Positions 56,244 to 63,582 of a stretch of DNA of 64,000 bases are shown in pieces. A program made the position numbers and the translations under genes. Position 1 is the stretch's first letter, and each line of letters starts with the position of its first letter. Under the pieces are notes generated by a model, which searched no databases, was not told the origin of the DNA, and worked only from the letters and a program-made list of their open reading frames with translations. The stretch is from Vibrio neptunius (GTDB lineage: Bacteria; Pseudomonadota; Gammaproteobacteria; Enterobacterales; Vibrionaceae): contig NZ_JXXU01000053.1 in the NCBI RefSeq assembly GCF_000967495.1, positions 23,133-87,132 of the forward strand, given 5' to 3'.

Positions 56244-58232
56244 ATGCTTAAAAGAATTTTAATTGCAAATAGAGGTGAGATTGCACAGAGAGTTGCGAGA
56301 ACTTGCCTTGACTTAGGTATTGAATACGTCGGAATACATTCTGATGAGGATGGCGACAGCGAGTATCTGCTCGACGCCACTCAGTGTGTTCATCTTGAGG
56401 GAAGCTCGGCGCTAGAAACCTACTTAAACATAGACAAAGTGGTGCAAGCAGCGCTCGACAGTGATTGCGACGCTGTGCACCCAGGATATGGTTTTCTATC
56501 TGAGAATGCAGACTTTGCTTTAGCACTTGAAAGTAAAGGCATTAAACTGATTGGCCCTACTTCAGAAATGATTGGTTTAATGGGAAATAAGTCCACGGCG
56601 AAAGAGGTGATGGCTCGTGCTGGATTGCCCGTTTTACCTGGTTCTGTTAGAGGGACATCAGACAAAGCTCAGTTGATTTCTGATGCTGAGACTATTGGCT
56701 ATCCGTTAATTCTGAAACCCGTACTTGGCGGTGGCGGTAAAGGTATGGCCATCGTCTATGATCGCCACACATTAGAGCCTGCCATTGAAGAGGCTTGTCG
56801 GGTGGCGAAAGCGGCTTTTGGTGATGAGCGTTTACTTATCGAAAGGTACATAGAGTCACCGAGGCATATCGAGGTCCAAGTGGCATGTGACCATTTTGGA
56901 AATGTTATTCATTTATTTGATAGAGAGTGTTCTATTCAGAGGCGTCATCAAAAGATCATTGAAGAGGCCCCTGTTTCTTACCTTAGCGAGGAGGTTCGTC
57001 AGGAATACCTTTCCGCCGCAGTAGAAGCAATGGAAAACATCAGGTATACCAGTATAGGCACGATTGAGTTTATCTTTGATGGCAAACAATTCTATTTCAT
57101 GGAGATGAACACTCGCTTACAGGTTGAGCATACGGTAACTGAGGAAATTACTGGAATTGATTTAGTTGAGTTGCAAATTCGTATCGCAGCGAATCAGCCG
57201 CTGTCTTACCACCAAGCTCAAATACGTACCGATGGGCACTCCATACAGGCGAGGTTGTATGCAGAGAATCCATATAAAGAGTTTCAGCCAGAACCGGGGA
57301 CGGTTAAGTACGTTCGTTGGCCATCCAAAGTGAGAGTTGAACGGGCATTTTCTCAATCAGGGAATATCTCTGGTTATTATGACCCTATGTTTGGCAAAGT
57401 AATCAGTCATGCAGCTACGAGAGACAAAGCAAGGAAAGAGCTTATCACTGCGCTCGAAGAAACGAGTATTATTGGTGTGACCACCAACATCGTGTTTCTT
57501 AAACACCTATTAGAGGCCTCAAGTTTTGTGAGCAATGATGTCAGCACAGACCTTGTCGATCAGCATGTGATCCCCGTCTTTTTGAAGCAAGGGTGCAAAA
57601 GGGACAGGCTTGATGCGGCACTTGCTATCGCCGCTAACCTATATCTCAGTGAATCGTTGAAGGATATTAGAAACACGCCTTGGGTAAAGAGTGCTGGTTC
57701 TACTCTTTCACGTGGTTTGGGAGAGCAGCATATTGGCCGCGTAGAGTTAGAAACCGACGATGGACAGTTTGAAGTGCTTATTCAATCGATAGATCTTCGT
57801 TCAACACGTGTCGCGGTCGAGGGGCAAGTCTTTAACGTGTCTCTGTCAGGTACATCTGCACAAGAGGTCAAAACGGGTAATATTGGCGCGTTGAAATGGC
57901 ATGCTATAGAGAGTCAAAGTCGATACTTTGTTGAGGTTGGAGGAGAGTCATACTCTATTCAGCGCAAAAAACATGAATTCGGTGCTCAGAAAAACCAGTC
58001 TGACATCACTAAGTCAGAGATATCAGGCGTGATTGTCTCCGTGTTAGTTGAGGAAGGTCAGCATGTGGAAGCTGGCAAACCTCTCATCATCGTAGAAGCC
58101 ATGAAAATGGAAACGACGATTTTTGCTCAAAAACAGGGTGTCGTATCTAACATGCACTGTTCTGTAGGAGATATAGTAAACAAAGGTGACACCATTCTTA
58201 AAATCGCGGATGGTTTGAAGGAATCGATGTAA
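56244..58232 (+). CDS. Acyl-CoA carboxylase alpha subunit (biotin carboxylase + biotin carrier)
   Basis: A 662-residue protein. The N-terminal biotin carboxylase domain (about 1-445) has ATP-grasp motifs LKPVLGGGGKGM and ERDCSIQRRHQK-like DRECSIQRRHQKIIEEAP. A BT-type linker follows. The C-terminal biotinyl domain has the biotin-accepting lysine K621 in EAMKMETT. It forms the carboxylase with the beta subunit encoded before it. Placing both next to an oxoamine synthase suggests that it supplies a carboxylated acyl-CoA to that enzyme or to the pathway. Confidence 0.9.
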   Translation: MLKRILIANRGEIAQRVARTCLDLGIEYVGIHSDEDGDSEYLLDATQCVHLEGSSALETYLNIDKVVQAALDSDCDAVHPGYGFLSENADFALALESKGIKLIGPTSEMIGLMGNKSTAKEVMARAGLPVLPGSVRGTSDKAQLISDAETIGYPLILKPVLGGGGKGMAIVYDRHTLEPAIEEACRVAKAAFGDERLLIERYIESPRHIEVQVACDHFGNVIHLFDRECSIQRRHQKIIEEAPVSYLSEEVRQEYLSAAVEAMENIRYTSIGTIEFIFDGKQFYFMEMNTRLQVEHTVTEEITGIDLVELQIRIAANQPLSYHQAQIRTDGHSIQARLYAENPYKEFQPEPGTVKYVRWPSKVRVERAFSQSGNISGYYDPMFGKVISHAATRDKARKELITALEETSIIGVTTNIVFLKHLLEASSFVSNDVSTDLVDQHVIPVFLKQGCKRDRLDAALAIAANLYLSESLKDIRNTPWVKSAGSTLSRGLGEQHIGRVELETDDGQFEVLIQSIDLRSTRVAVEGQVFNVSLSGTSAQEVKTGNIGALKWHAIESQSRYFVEVGGESYSIQRKKHEFGAQKNQSDITKSEISGVIVSVLVEEGQHVEAGKPLIIVEAMKMETTIFAQKQGVVSNMHCSVGDIVNKGDTILKIADGLKESM

Positions 58233-58277
58233 AGTCAGTTAAGAGCATCGCCACTTTCAAATCAACATTCGGAATCT

Positions 58278-58306
58278 TCGCCTAGTATGCAGCTAGGCGA
58301 TTTTTT
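58278..58306 (+). terminator. Terminator of the oxoamine-synthase operon
   Basis: TCGCCTAG and CTAGGCGA form an 8-bp stem with a 7-base loop, followed by six Ts. It lies 46 bases after the alpha-subunit stop. Confidence 0.9.
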
Positions 58307-58499
58307 GCCTGTTGAAAGCTCGATGTTTATCTTCAAATTCAAAGTGAATAAGAGAGGGTTTGCTTAATGTAAAAAAGGTGAGCTACGCAAAACCAAATGT
58401 CATGATGAATCTTGGCATAGCACTCTCGGCAGGGGACAGTGGTGAAGCCAGCTTTATGTTTTACTCCAATATTATTGTCAAGAGCCTGTACTGACATCG

Positions 58500-59042
58500 C
58501 TACGTTCTCTCTTCTATAAATTCCATCCAGTCAACAGTAAGGCCTAGACGTTTACGCTCACTAGCAGGTATATGCAGCCAGTAGGGAAGCCAGAGCCACT
58601 GAAACCAAAAGTCCAAACTTCCTTGAAGTGCGCCATATTCCATCGGATTTAAGTCGGGAAACGATACCTTTGGGAGTGGAGGCGCGTAATTTGACTGCAA
58701 AATACAGTTAATCAACGGCTCTTCATTAGTCACGATATGGACAATATAACCTCCAAAGTCAGGAAAGAGGTTAACTTTTAGTATTGAGCCTTTGTGGGAT
58801 AGGTCCTGTGGCTCTTTTGTCCCATTGAATACAAATTCGTCGTCAGAGTATGTTTGTATCGAGCGAACGATGGCATCAACACTCTCTGATCCAATTAAGA
58901 AAAAAAGGTTATAGGCACAGCCTCTCATTTCTTGACATAGAGAAACGTGAGGGTAGGTAGCCTCATATTGTTTCAAGCTGAGTGACTCTTGACTTTCACT
59001 CAGTCTCTTCCTGAAAAGCTTACTCAGCCAGTTCGTTTTCAT
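58500..59042 (-). CDS. Hypothetical protein next to the RiPP-like locus
   Basis: I do not recognise this protein of about 180 residues (MKTNWLSKLFRKRLSESQES onward). It is soluble, with an acidic middle and a Trp-rich segment (GSLDFWFQWLWLPYWLHIPA). An in-frame upstream start would add about 31 residues but would read through a dispersed repeat (59130-59206), so I prefer the ATG at 59042. It faces the downstream end of the oxygenase cluster, with a small membrane protein between. No function can be assigned. Confidence 0.5.
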   Translation of the reverse strand: MKTNWLSKLFRKRLSESQESLSLKQYEATYPHVSLCQEMRGCAYNLFFLIGSESVDAIVRSIQTYSDDEFVFNGTKEPQDLSHKGSILKVNLFPDFGGYIVHIVTNEEPLINCILQSNYAPPLPKVSFPDLNPMEYGALQGSLDFWFQWLWLPYWLHIPASERKRLGLTVDWMEFIEERT

Positions 59043-59129
59043 AAATAAAATCTGCCACCTGATCTGTACCATAATATCCAGTGGCTCTTGCGATAGTCTT
59101 AGCACTTTTAAATGATTAGTGAAAATATC

Positions 59130-59206
59130 GGACACACACTAGTATTGGTTTGCCAAACCACCTTGGGCTGGCATTGATAAGTCGCCACAATGATGGGAGT
59201 GTTCTG
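59130..59206. repeat. Dispersed inverted-repeat element, degenerate copy
   Basis: It begins GGACACACAC and ends GGGAGTGTTC. Internally it shares CCTTG, GGCTGG, TTGAT and GCCACAATGAT with the element at 63744-63826 in the same order. It lies just outside the right-hand gene cluster on its 3' side. The element belongs to a short repeat family; its origin is unknown. Confidence 0.6.
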
Positions 59207-59228
59207 AACTTGACCATTTTAAGAGTAT

Positions 59229-59555
59229 ATGATGGAAAATATTAATATCCATATTCACAAGATGCTGCATCTATGGACTTTTATCTGGATATTGCCATTT
59301 ATGTTCTACTCTTATCGTTACTGCTTCGGTGAACAGCGATATATTGATGAACTGATTGGCAACCTGTCTAAACAACCACAAACGTTTAAGGCAAAGTGGT
59401 ACCTGAATACATCAGGATTAGGTGCCGGAGGGCTGTTTGTTATTTACGCATTACTCTACCCCTTAGTACGTCATCGTGCCAAAAAGAGAACGTTGAAGTT
59501 TGACTTATTTATGTGGGCTAACTTTGCGTTTTTATTCAGCTTAGTGGCTTTGTAA
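59229..59555 (+). CDS. Small membrane protein of unknown function
   Basis: A 108-residue protein with three hydrophobic helices (about 14-30, 60-80 and 92-108). It contains a short basic stretch RHRAKKRT. I do not know the family. It converges on the 3' end of the oxygenase operon and lies inside the pair of repeat elements, so it could be an accessory or immunity factor, which is only a guess. Confidence 0.55.
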   Translation: MMENINIHIHKMLHLWTFIWILPFMFYSYRYCFGEQRYIDELIGNLSKQPQTFKAKWYLNTSGLGAGGLFVIYALLYPLVRHRAKKRTLKFDLFMWANFAFLFSLVAL

Positions 59556-59665
59556 ATGTTGAATTGCACAAACAATGAGTGGTCACACGCAAGGCTTGAC
59601 GCCATTTTCTTGTTGTTTATCAACAAATTTCACCTCACATTTTATTTACTCTGCAATACCGTTCA

Positions 59666-60343
59666 TCACATTAACCAACCAGACAGTGCCAATCGTGGTT
59701 CATCATCCTGTGATTGATTGTGTTCGACACGATGGGTGGTATGGGGCGATGGGAAAAACATAACACTGCGATTAGGCATGGGGGTGATTTCATGTAGTGT
59801 ACCTTGATAGTCAAATACTAGCTTTGATTGTGAAGGTGGAAACTCAGGATCACCAAAATAGACGATAATAGTCACTTTATATGGGCTGACTTGTGCGCTA
59901 CTGGTGTGATCGTTGTGATTATCGATAAAACAGTAGCGATTAAATGACGTTAGCGAGAAGCTTTGCTCAAACTCTGTAGCGTTAAGGCCGAGTATAGGAA
60001 GCCAGTGTGCCATTGCTTGCTTGGCAATTTTTCTGACTAACACATCACTACCTTGATCGACAAAGTGGTAGATAAAGCTGAATCTGTCTGCCGGTACTGG
60101 CGGCAGATTCATTTTTTGGAACACTTTTTCCCGTTTCTCTAAAGTGAGTAGCTCTGTATTAAACTTCTTACCATTGTGTCCGACACGAGTGCGCCATCCT
60201 TGCTGCTGCTGCCAAGAGTCTATTACCGCCTTATTGAAATTGGCAAAGCTTGCTTTATCAAAAAAATCATCAATACATAGATAACCATTTTGCGTTATTT
60301 TCTCACGCATTTTGCGGTTAGAAATCAGATCAATCATGAGCAA
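59666..60343 (-). CDS. Fe(II)/2-oxoglutarate oxygenase, prolyl-4-hydroxylase type
   Basis: This 225-residue oxygenase shows the facial-triad pattern H143-N-D145 and a distal H204 (HTTHRVE), with R217 (RLALSGWLM) as 2-oxoglutarate anchor. The order fits P4H-type small dioxygenases. It is the last gene of a four-gene operon on the minus strand and overlaps the MFS gene by 14 bases. Together with the two upstream cupin-type oxygenases, it is probably a peptide-tailoring enzyme. Pro34 of the putative precursor is one possible target; that is inference. Confidence 0.8.
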   Translation of the reverse strand: MLMIDLISNRKMREKITQNGYLCIDDFFDKASFANFNKAVIDSWQQQQGWRTRVGHNGKKFNTELLTLEKREKVFQKMNLPPVPADRFSFIYHFVDQGSDVLVRKIAKQAMAHWLPILGLNATEFEQSFSLTSFNRYCFIDNHNDHTSSAQVSPYKVTIIVYFGDPEFPPSQSKLVFDYQGTLHEITPMPNRSVMFFPSPHTTHRVEHNQSQDDEPRLALSGWLM

Positions 60344-61553
60344 GCTCCTGCACTGTATTTGGTGCGTCTGAGCGGATATACCAAAAAGACAAAATAACGG
60401 TCGCTACCACAGCCATCATTCCATAATGACTAACACCAAAGTGGCTGGTGATACCAAACAACACCATACCCAAAGGCACTGCGGTATTGGTGACCATCTG
60501 GTCGTTTGAGGCAAAGCGAGGAAGTTGACTTGCAGTTAGGTGTGTTTGGGTAACCGTATCCCATTTGATACCACTCATTGTAGTTGCACAGGCACCAAAC
60601 ATAGCGCAAACGACAATCACAGTGATCGGTAGGGTGCTACTTATAGCTATAGCTTGTAAAGACAATAGCAACAGGCATAGCAAATGAACTCGATTCCATG
60701 TGAAGTGTTTAAAGCGCCCGCTGAGCATCCCGGTCGAACCCACTAATGATCCTATAGCGATGCAGGTTGCGACAAATGCCCAGTCGCTTTCTGAGTGATT
60801 GGCTATAACCATTGCAGGCCCCGCAACGCCCAGAAATCCAAGACAAATCGAGACAAAAAACCAGCTTTTTAGCCCATTAATTGACCAGTTTGGCAAGGGC
60901 ACTGGCGGCGTTGAGGTGTCGCTTTTCCTTTCTTCTGCAGCAGGTTCGCTACTCGTTTCTGATTTGGGTACAAGTCGGATGGCGTAGATCAATCCAATGG
61001 CGATGAGAAAAGTAATACAGTCGATCATCAGCACGGTCTCAAATCCAAGCAACAGAACCAAAGTCGCGCCTGACAAAGGTCCAATAATACTGTAGATGTC
61101 GCCTAGAATTGCCAACACGGAGTTGGCTTGCTCGCGGCTCTTTGCAGAAGTGATACTAGGGAGCAACTGAAAGCTAGCGGGTAGATAAAAGGAAGAAGCA
61201 AGACCATAAACAAACGCTGAAATCACCATCGCTATGACAGTATTCGTGCCGAGTGCAATATATAGCAGTAGCCCAAACTGGGCGAGTAAACGCGTGATAT
61301 CGGCAAGGATCATGGTTGGCTTTAGTGCAGTAATGGCTAGCTTGCGATAGATAAGCATACCTAGAAAACGGCCTAACCAGAGTGCCAGCATCACCAGAGC
61401 TATCCCTACTCCCGAAGGTGATATATTGAAAGATTCGATAGAAAAAGCGATCGGGATTAATGCATTACCGGCTCCAGAAGCAAAACTGGCCGTAGCGAAT
61501 AAGGTGAAATTACGGTTCCATTCGATGGTTTTTAGAGTTTTGATAATAGCCAT
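60330..61553 (-). CDS. MFS transporter (EntS-like exporter type) in the RiPP-like operon
   Basis: A 407-residue MFS protein with twelve helices, most like the EntS/MFS_3 group of exporters. It overlaps the P4H-type gene by 14 bases and starts one base after the stop of the cupin/JmjC gene. In a peptide-modification context it would export the mature product; there is no dedicated leader-peptidase or ABC exporter in the operon, which is unusual for a RiPP. Confidence 0.82.
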   Translation of the reverse strand: MAIIKTLKTIEWNRNFTLFATASFASGAGNALIPIAFSIESFNISPSGVGIALVMLALWLGRFLGMLIYRKLAITALKPTMILADITRLLAQFGLLLYIALGTNTVIAMVISAFVYGLASSFYLPASFQLLPSITSAKSREQANSVLAILGDIYSIIGPLSGATLVLLLGFETVLMIDCITFLIAIGLIYAIRLVPKSETSSEPAAEERKSDTSTPPVPLPNWSINGLKSWFFVSICLGFLGVAGPAMVIANHSESDWAFVATCIAIGSLVGSTGMLSGRFKHFTWNRVHLLCLLLLSLQAIAISSTLPITVIVVCAMFGACATTMSGIKWDTVTQTHLTASQLPRFASNDQMVTNTAVPLGMVLFGITSHFGVSHYGMMAVVATVILSFWYIRSDAPNTVQELAHD

Positions 61554-61554
61554 A

Positions 61555-62526
61555 TCATAGACCTCGGATAATTAGACCATTGCTTAAGCCAAAGCGGATA
61601 AAGGCTTCAACACGTGTTGGATCGATGTCCAGTCGCTCCGATAGTTCGAGGACCGTTGAATAAGGGGAGCATTGTAGCGATCGTAATATATCGAGGTAGT
61701 CCTTGTGTTTGAGCTTGATCGTTCGCTTTGGAGTGATAAGGCGGATTACCTCTCCTTCTGTTTCAAATGGGGGAAGAAAGTTATAGTAGCCCCGAAAACC
61801 GCAGTTAGATAACGAGTGTTGAGAGTCAATAGAAAAAGGTAGTGCATTGCCAATACGTGGTTTTAAGGCCTGTAATTGTTGCTTTTGGCTGAGTTCGTTG
61901 TAGTTTTGGCCGTCGAAATCTTCAAAAGCTATGGTTAGGTGCATTGAAGTGACCCCTTTGCCATGAACATCATGACGCTTTCCTCTTGGATAAAAAGCAA
62001 TATCTCCAGTGTTATAGTCAACAGTGTCGTTGTTGTCATGGATCCAATGCTTATGGCCAAACAGCTGTAGGACTAGAAATGGATGATCATCTGAGTGCAT
62101 GTTGAATGCGGTCTGGTTGGCTTTAGTTAAGTAACACTGAATCCAGCATTTCACTCCGTAACTGGCTTCTATGTATTCTTGAATCCCTCTGAGCTCGGTA
62201 ACATGATCGTTGATGTGGTCGAAGACTAACGTACCGCCTTCATTGAGACATTGGGTCACCAAATCGTTATCGAGTAAGCTATGTTCAATGAGACCGTCGC
62301 CTATTCTTGACTGAATAAATAGTGCAGGATGTAAGTCTTTCCCATCGGCAATGAGGCGAATATTCATACGTGAAGAGCCTATGTTCGAAAGGCGACTGAA
62401 CACCGTTGAAGCTAGTGGTGTCAGGTCTGCGTTTACCTGTTTTTTGTTGTATGTTGCTGATTTTTTAGTGGAAATCGATAGTTGATCGATAGCGTTTAGC
62501 ACCGATTCTAACGAGTTAGTGAGCAT
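61555..62526 (-). CDS. JmjC/cupin-type oxygenase with C-terminal winged helix
   Basis: A 323-residue protein with a JmjC/cupin_4-like double-stranded beta helix. Fe(II) ligands fit H144-S-D146 and H185 (YPRGKRHDV) or H196. The pattern HSDDHPFLVLQLFGHKHW is close to that of ribosomal oxygenases (YcfD, NO66), which hydroxylate Arg or His residues. Residues about 268-322 (KHKDYLDILRSLQCSPYS, ELSERLDIDPTRVEAFI) form a winged-helix-like end. Such domains resemble PqqD-type RiPP recognition elements. It overlaps the upstream oxygenase gene by 11 bases. Confidence 0.8.
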   Translation of the reverse strand: MLTNSLESVLNAIDQLSISTKKSATYNKKQVNADLTPLASTVFSRLSNIGSSRMNIRLIADGKDLHPALFIQSRIGDGLIEHSLLDNDLVTQCLNEGGTLVFDHINDHVTELRGIQEYIEASYGVKCWIQCYLTKANQTAFNMHSDDHPFLVLQLFGHKHWIHDNNDTVDYNTGDIAFYPRGKRHDVHGKGVTSMHLTIAFEDFDGQNYNELSQKQQLQALKPRIGNALPFSIDSQHSLSNCGFRGYYNFLPPFETEGEVIRLITPKRTIKLKHKDYLDILRSLQCSPYSTVLELSERLDIDPTRVEAFIRFGLSNGLIIRGL

Positions 62527-63424
62527 GTAAAGCTCCTACTTTGATGAGTTTCGCGAGCAACCTTCTTTGGCCTAGGTCTTGCAACCAGTCGTTAACGAGT
62601 AAGGGTTGGCTAGATTGACTGCTTAAGGCGTTTAATCGAATTACTTCGTCAGCGTCTAGCTTTACTTTGCCAAAGTCTGTGTTGACTACATGGTCGAGGC
62701 AAGTATGAGTTCGCCAAGTTAAGCTACGTCCCGATAAGGCATCGAGATTTGAGACAATATTTGGGTCATAGATAGGGGGAATATAAGTGTGAGCTTTGTC
62801 TGAGTCAGATTCCTCACAACTTAGCCCGATGAATACACCCGGCCCCAACGCATGAAAAATGTGCATTACGCCTTGGCGGACATTGTAATGTTGTCCTGGT
62901 TTTAGTGATAAACATTTTGCACTTGGTAACAGAGGCTTGTAATCGAGATGGATACCAGTGAATCGCTCCGAGTTGACCACTTTGGGTTGGAAAGGGGGCT
63001 TTTCCTCCCATAGATACAGATCCCGACCAGAGCCCGCGACATCAATAATGTGTGAATCTTCAAAGTCTTGATGTATACCAAATGGGGTCCAATTGGACGA
63101 TGAGGTAAGAAACATATACACGTCGACCAATTTGGGGCAATCATAGCTAAGTAAAAGCTCATTGCTATGAATATAGTCAAAGACCTGTAGAGTTAAGGGT
63201 AGGCTCCACTTCGTGATTTCATTCAAGGCTAGGCAGTAACCCGAACCATAGAGGGTATTGAGGTGTTCCTGAGGCTCAACTAAACACTCGCCCCATCGGT
63301 GTACAATGTTGCTACAGGCTTTGTAATCAAGTGAGTGTTGGTGGAAGACGCGGTATTTTGGCTCGATTCGTGTTGAATTCATGGCGCTATTGATAGCGCG
63401 GCTAATGGTGATTGTGTCTATCAT
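62516..63424 (-). CDS. JmjC/cupin-like oxygenase, first enzyme of the RiPP-like operon
   Basis: A 302-residue cupin/JmjC-like protein. The likely Fe(II) set is H118-Q-D120 (GIHQDFEDS) and H188 (RQGVMHIFHALG), with PG before the strand as usual. It is a diverged relative of the adjacent 323-residue oxygenase, and its C-terminal 45 residues may also be a helical recognition domain. It starts 35 bases after the peptide gene. No strong ribosome-binding site is visible outside the intervening hairpin. Confidence 0.72.
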   Translation of the reverse strand: MIDTITISRAINSAMNSTRIEPKYRVFHQHSLDYKACSNIVHRWGECLVEPQEHLNTLYGSGYCLALNEITKWSLPLTLQVFDYIHSNELLLSYDCPKLVDVYMFLTSSSNWTPFGIHQDFEDSHIIDVAGSGRDLYLWEEKPPFQPKVVNSERFTGIHLDYKPLLPSAKCLSLKPGQHYNVRQGVMHIFHALGPGVFIGLSCEESDSDKAHTYIPPIYDPNIVSNLDALSGRSLTWRTHTCLDHVVNTDFGKVKLDADEVIRLNALSSQSSQPLLVNDWLQDLGQRRLLAKLIKVGALHAH

Positions 63425-63430
63425 GATAGT

Positions 63431-63452
63431 GATAGCCCCTTTTGGGGCTATC
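63431..63452 (-). promoter_or_regulatory. Strong hairpin between peptide gene and enzyme genes
   Basis: GATAGCCCC and GGGGCTATC form a perfect 9-bp stem with a 4-base loop. No T-run follows on the minus strand. It starts 7 bases after the peptide's stop and ends 6 bases before the oxygenase ATG. It can protect the peptide mRNA or limit enzyme expression, as in other operons where a precursor is made in excess. Confidence 0.7.
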
Positions 63453-63459
63453 CTCGACC

Positions 63460-63582
63460 TTAGTGGCCTACATCTTGACGTGGGCTGGTACAGCTACCAC
63501 ATGTTGTCGCTTCCGCTTCTACTTCAAACTCCAGTTCAAACTCTTGTGAAGCCAACTGTTCTTGATCGATTGCGTGTTCCAT
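63460..63582 (-). CDS. Candidate RiPP precursor peptide
   Basis: This 40-residue open frame was found by reading the minus strand upstream of the oxygenases. It has a good GGAGA ribosome-binding site about 7 bases before ATG. The N-terminal part is strongly acidic and patterned (EFELEFEVEAEA, residues 14-25), like a RiPP leader. The C-terminal TTCGSCTSPRQDVGH (26-40) has two Cys three residues apart plus Ser, Thr, Pro, Arg, Asp and His, all known hydroxylation or crosslink targets. It is immediately upstream of two JmjC/cupin oxygenases, a 2OG oxygenase and an exporter, but no known RiPP class-defining enzyme. The role is inferred. Confidence 0.72.
   Translation of the reverse strand: MEHAIDQEQLASQEFELEFEVEAEATTCGSCTSPRQDVGH

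Noticed and set aside
58378..58494. 38-codon GTG-started frame (SYAKPNVMMNLGIALSAGDS onward) after the carboxylase operon
   Set aside because: It has no proper ribosome-binding site and follows a terminator; the composition is protein-like, but I could not link it to a family or neighbour.
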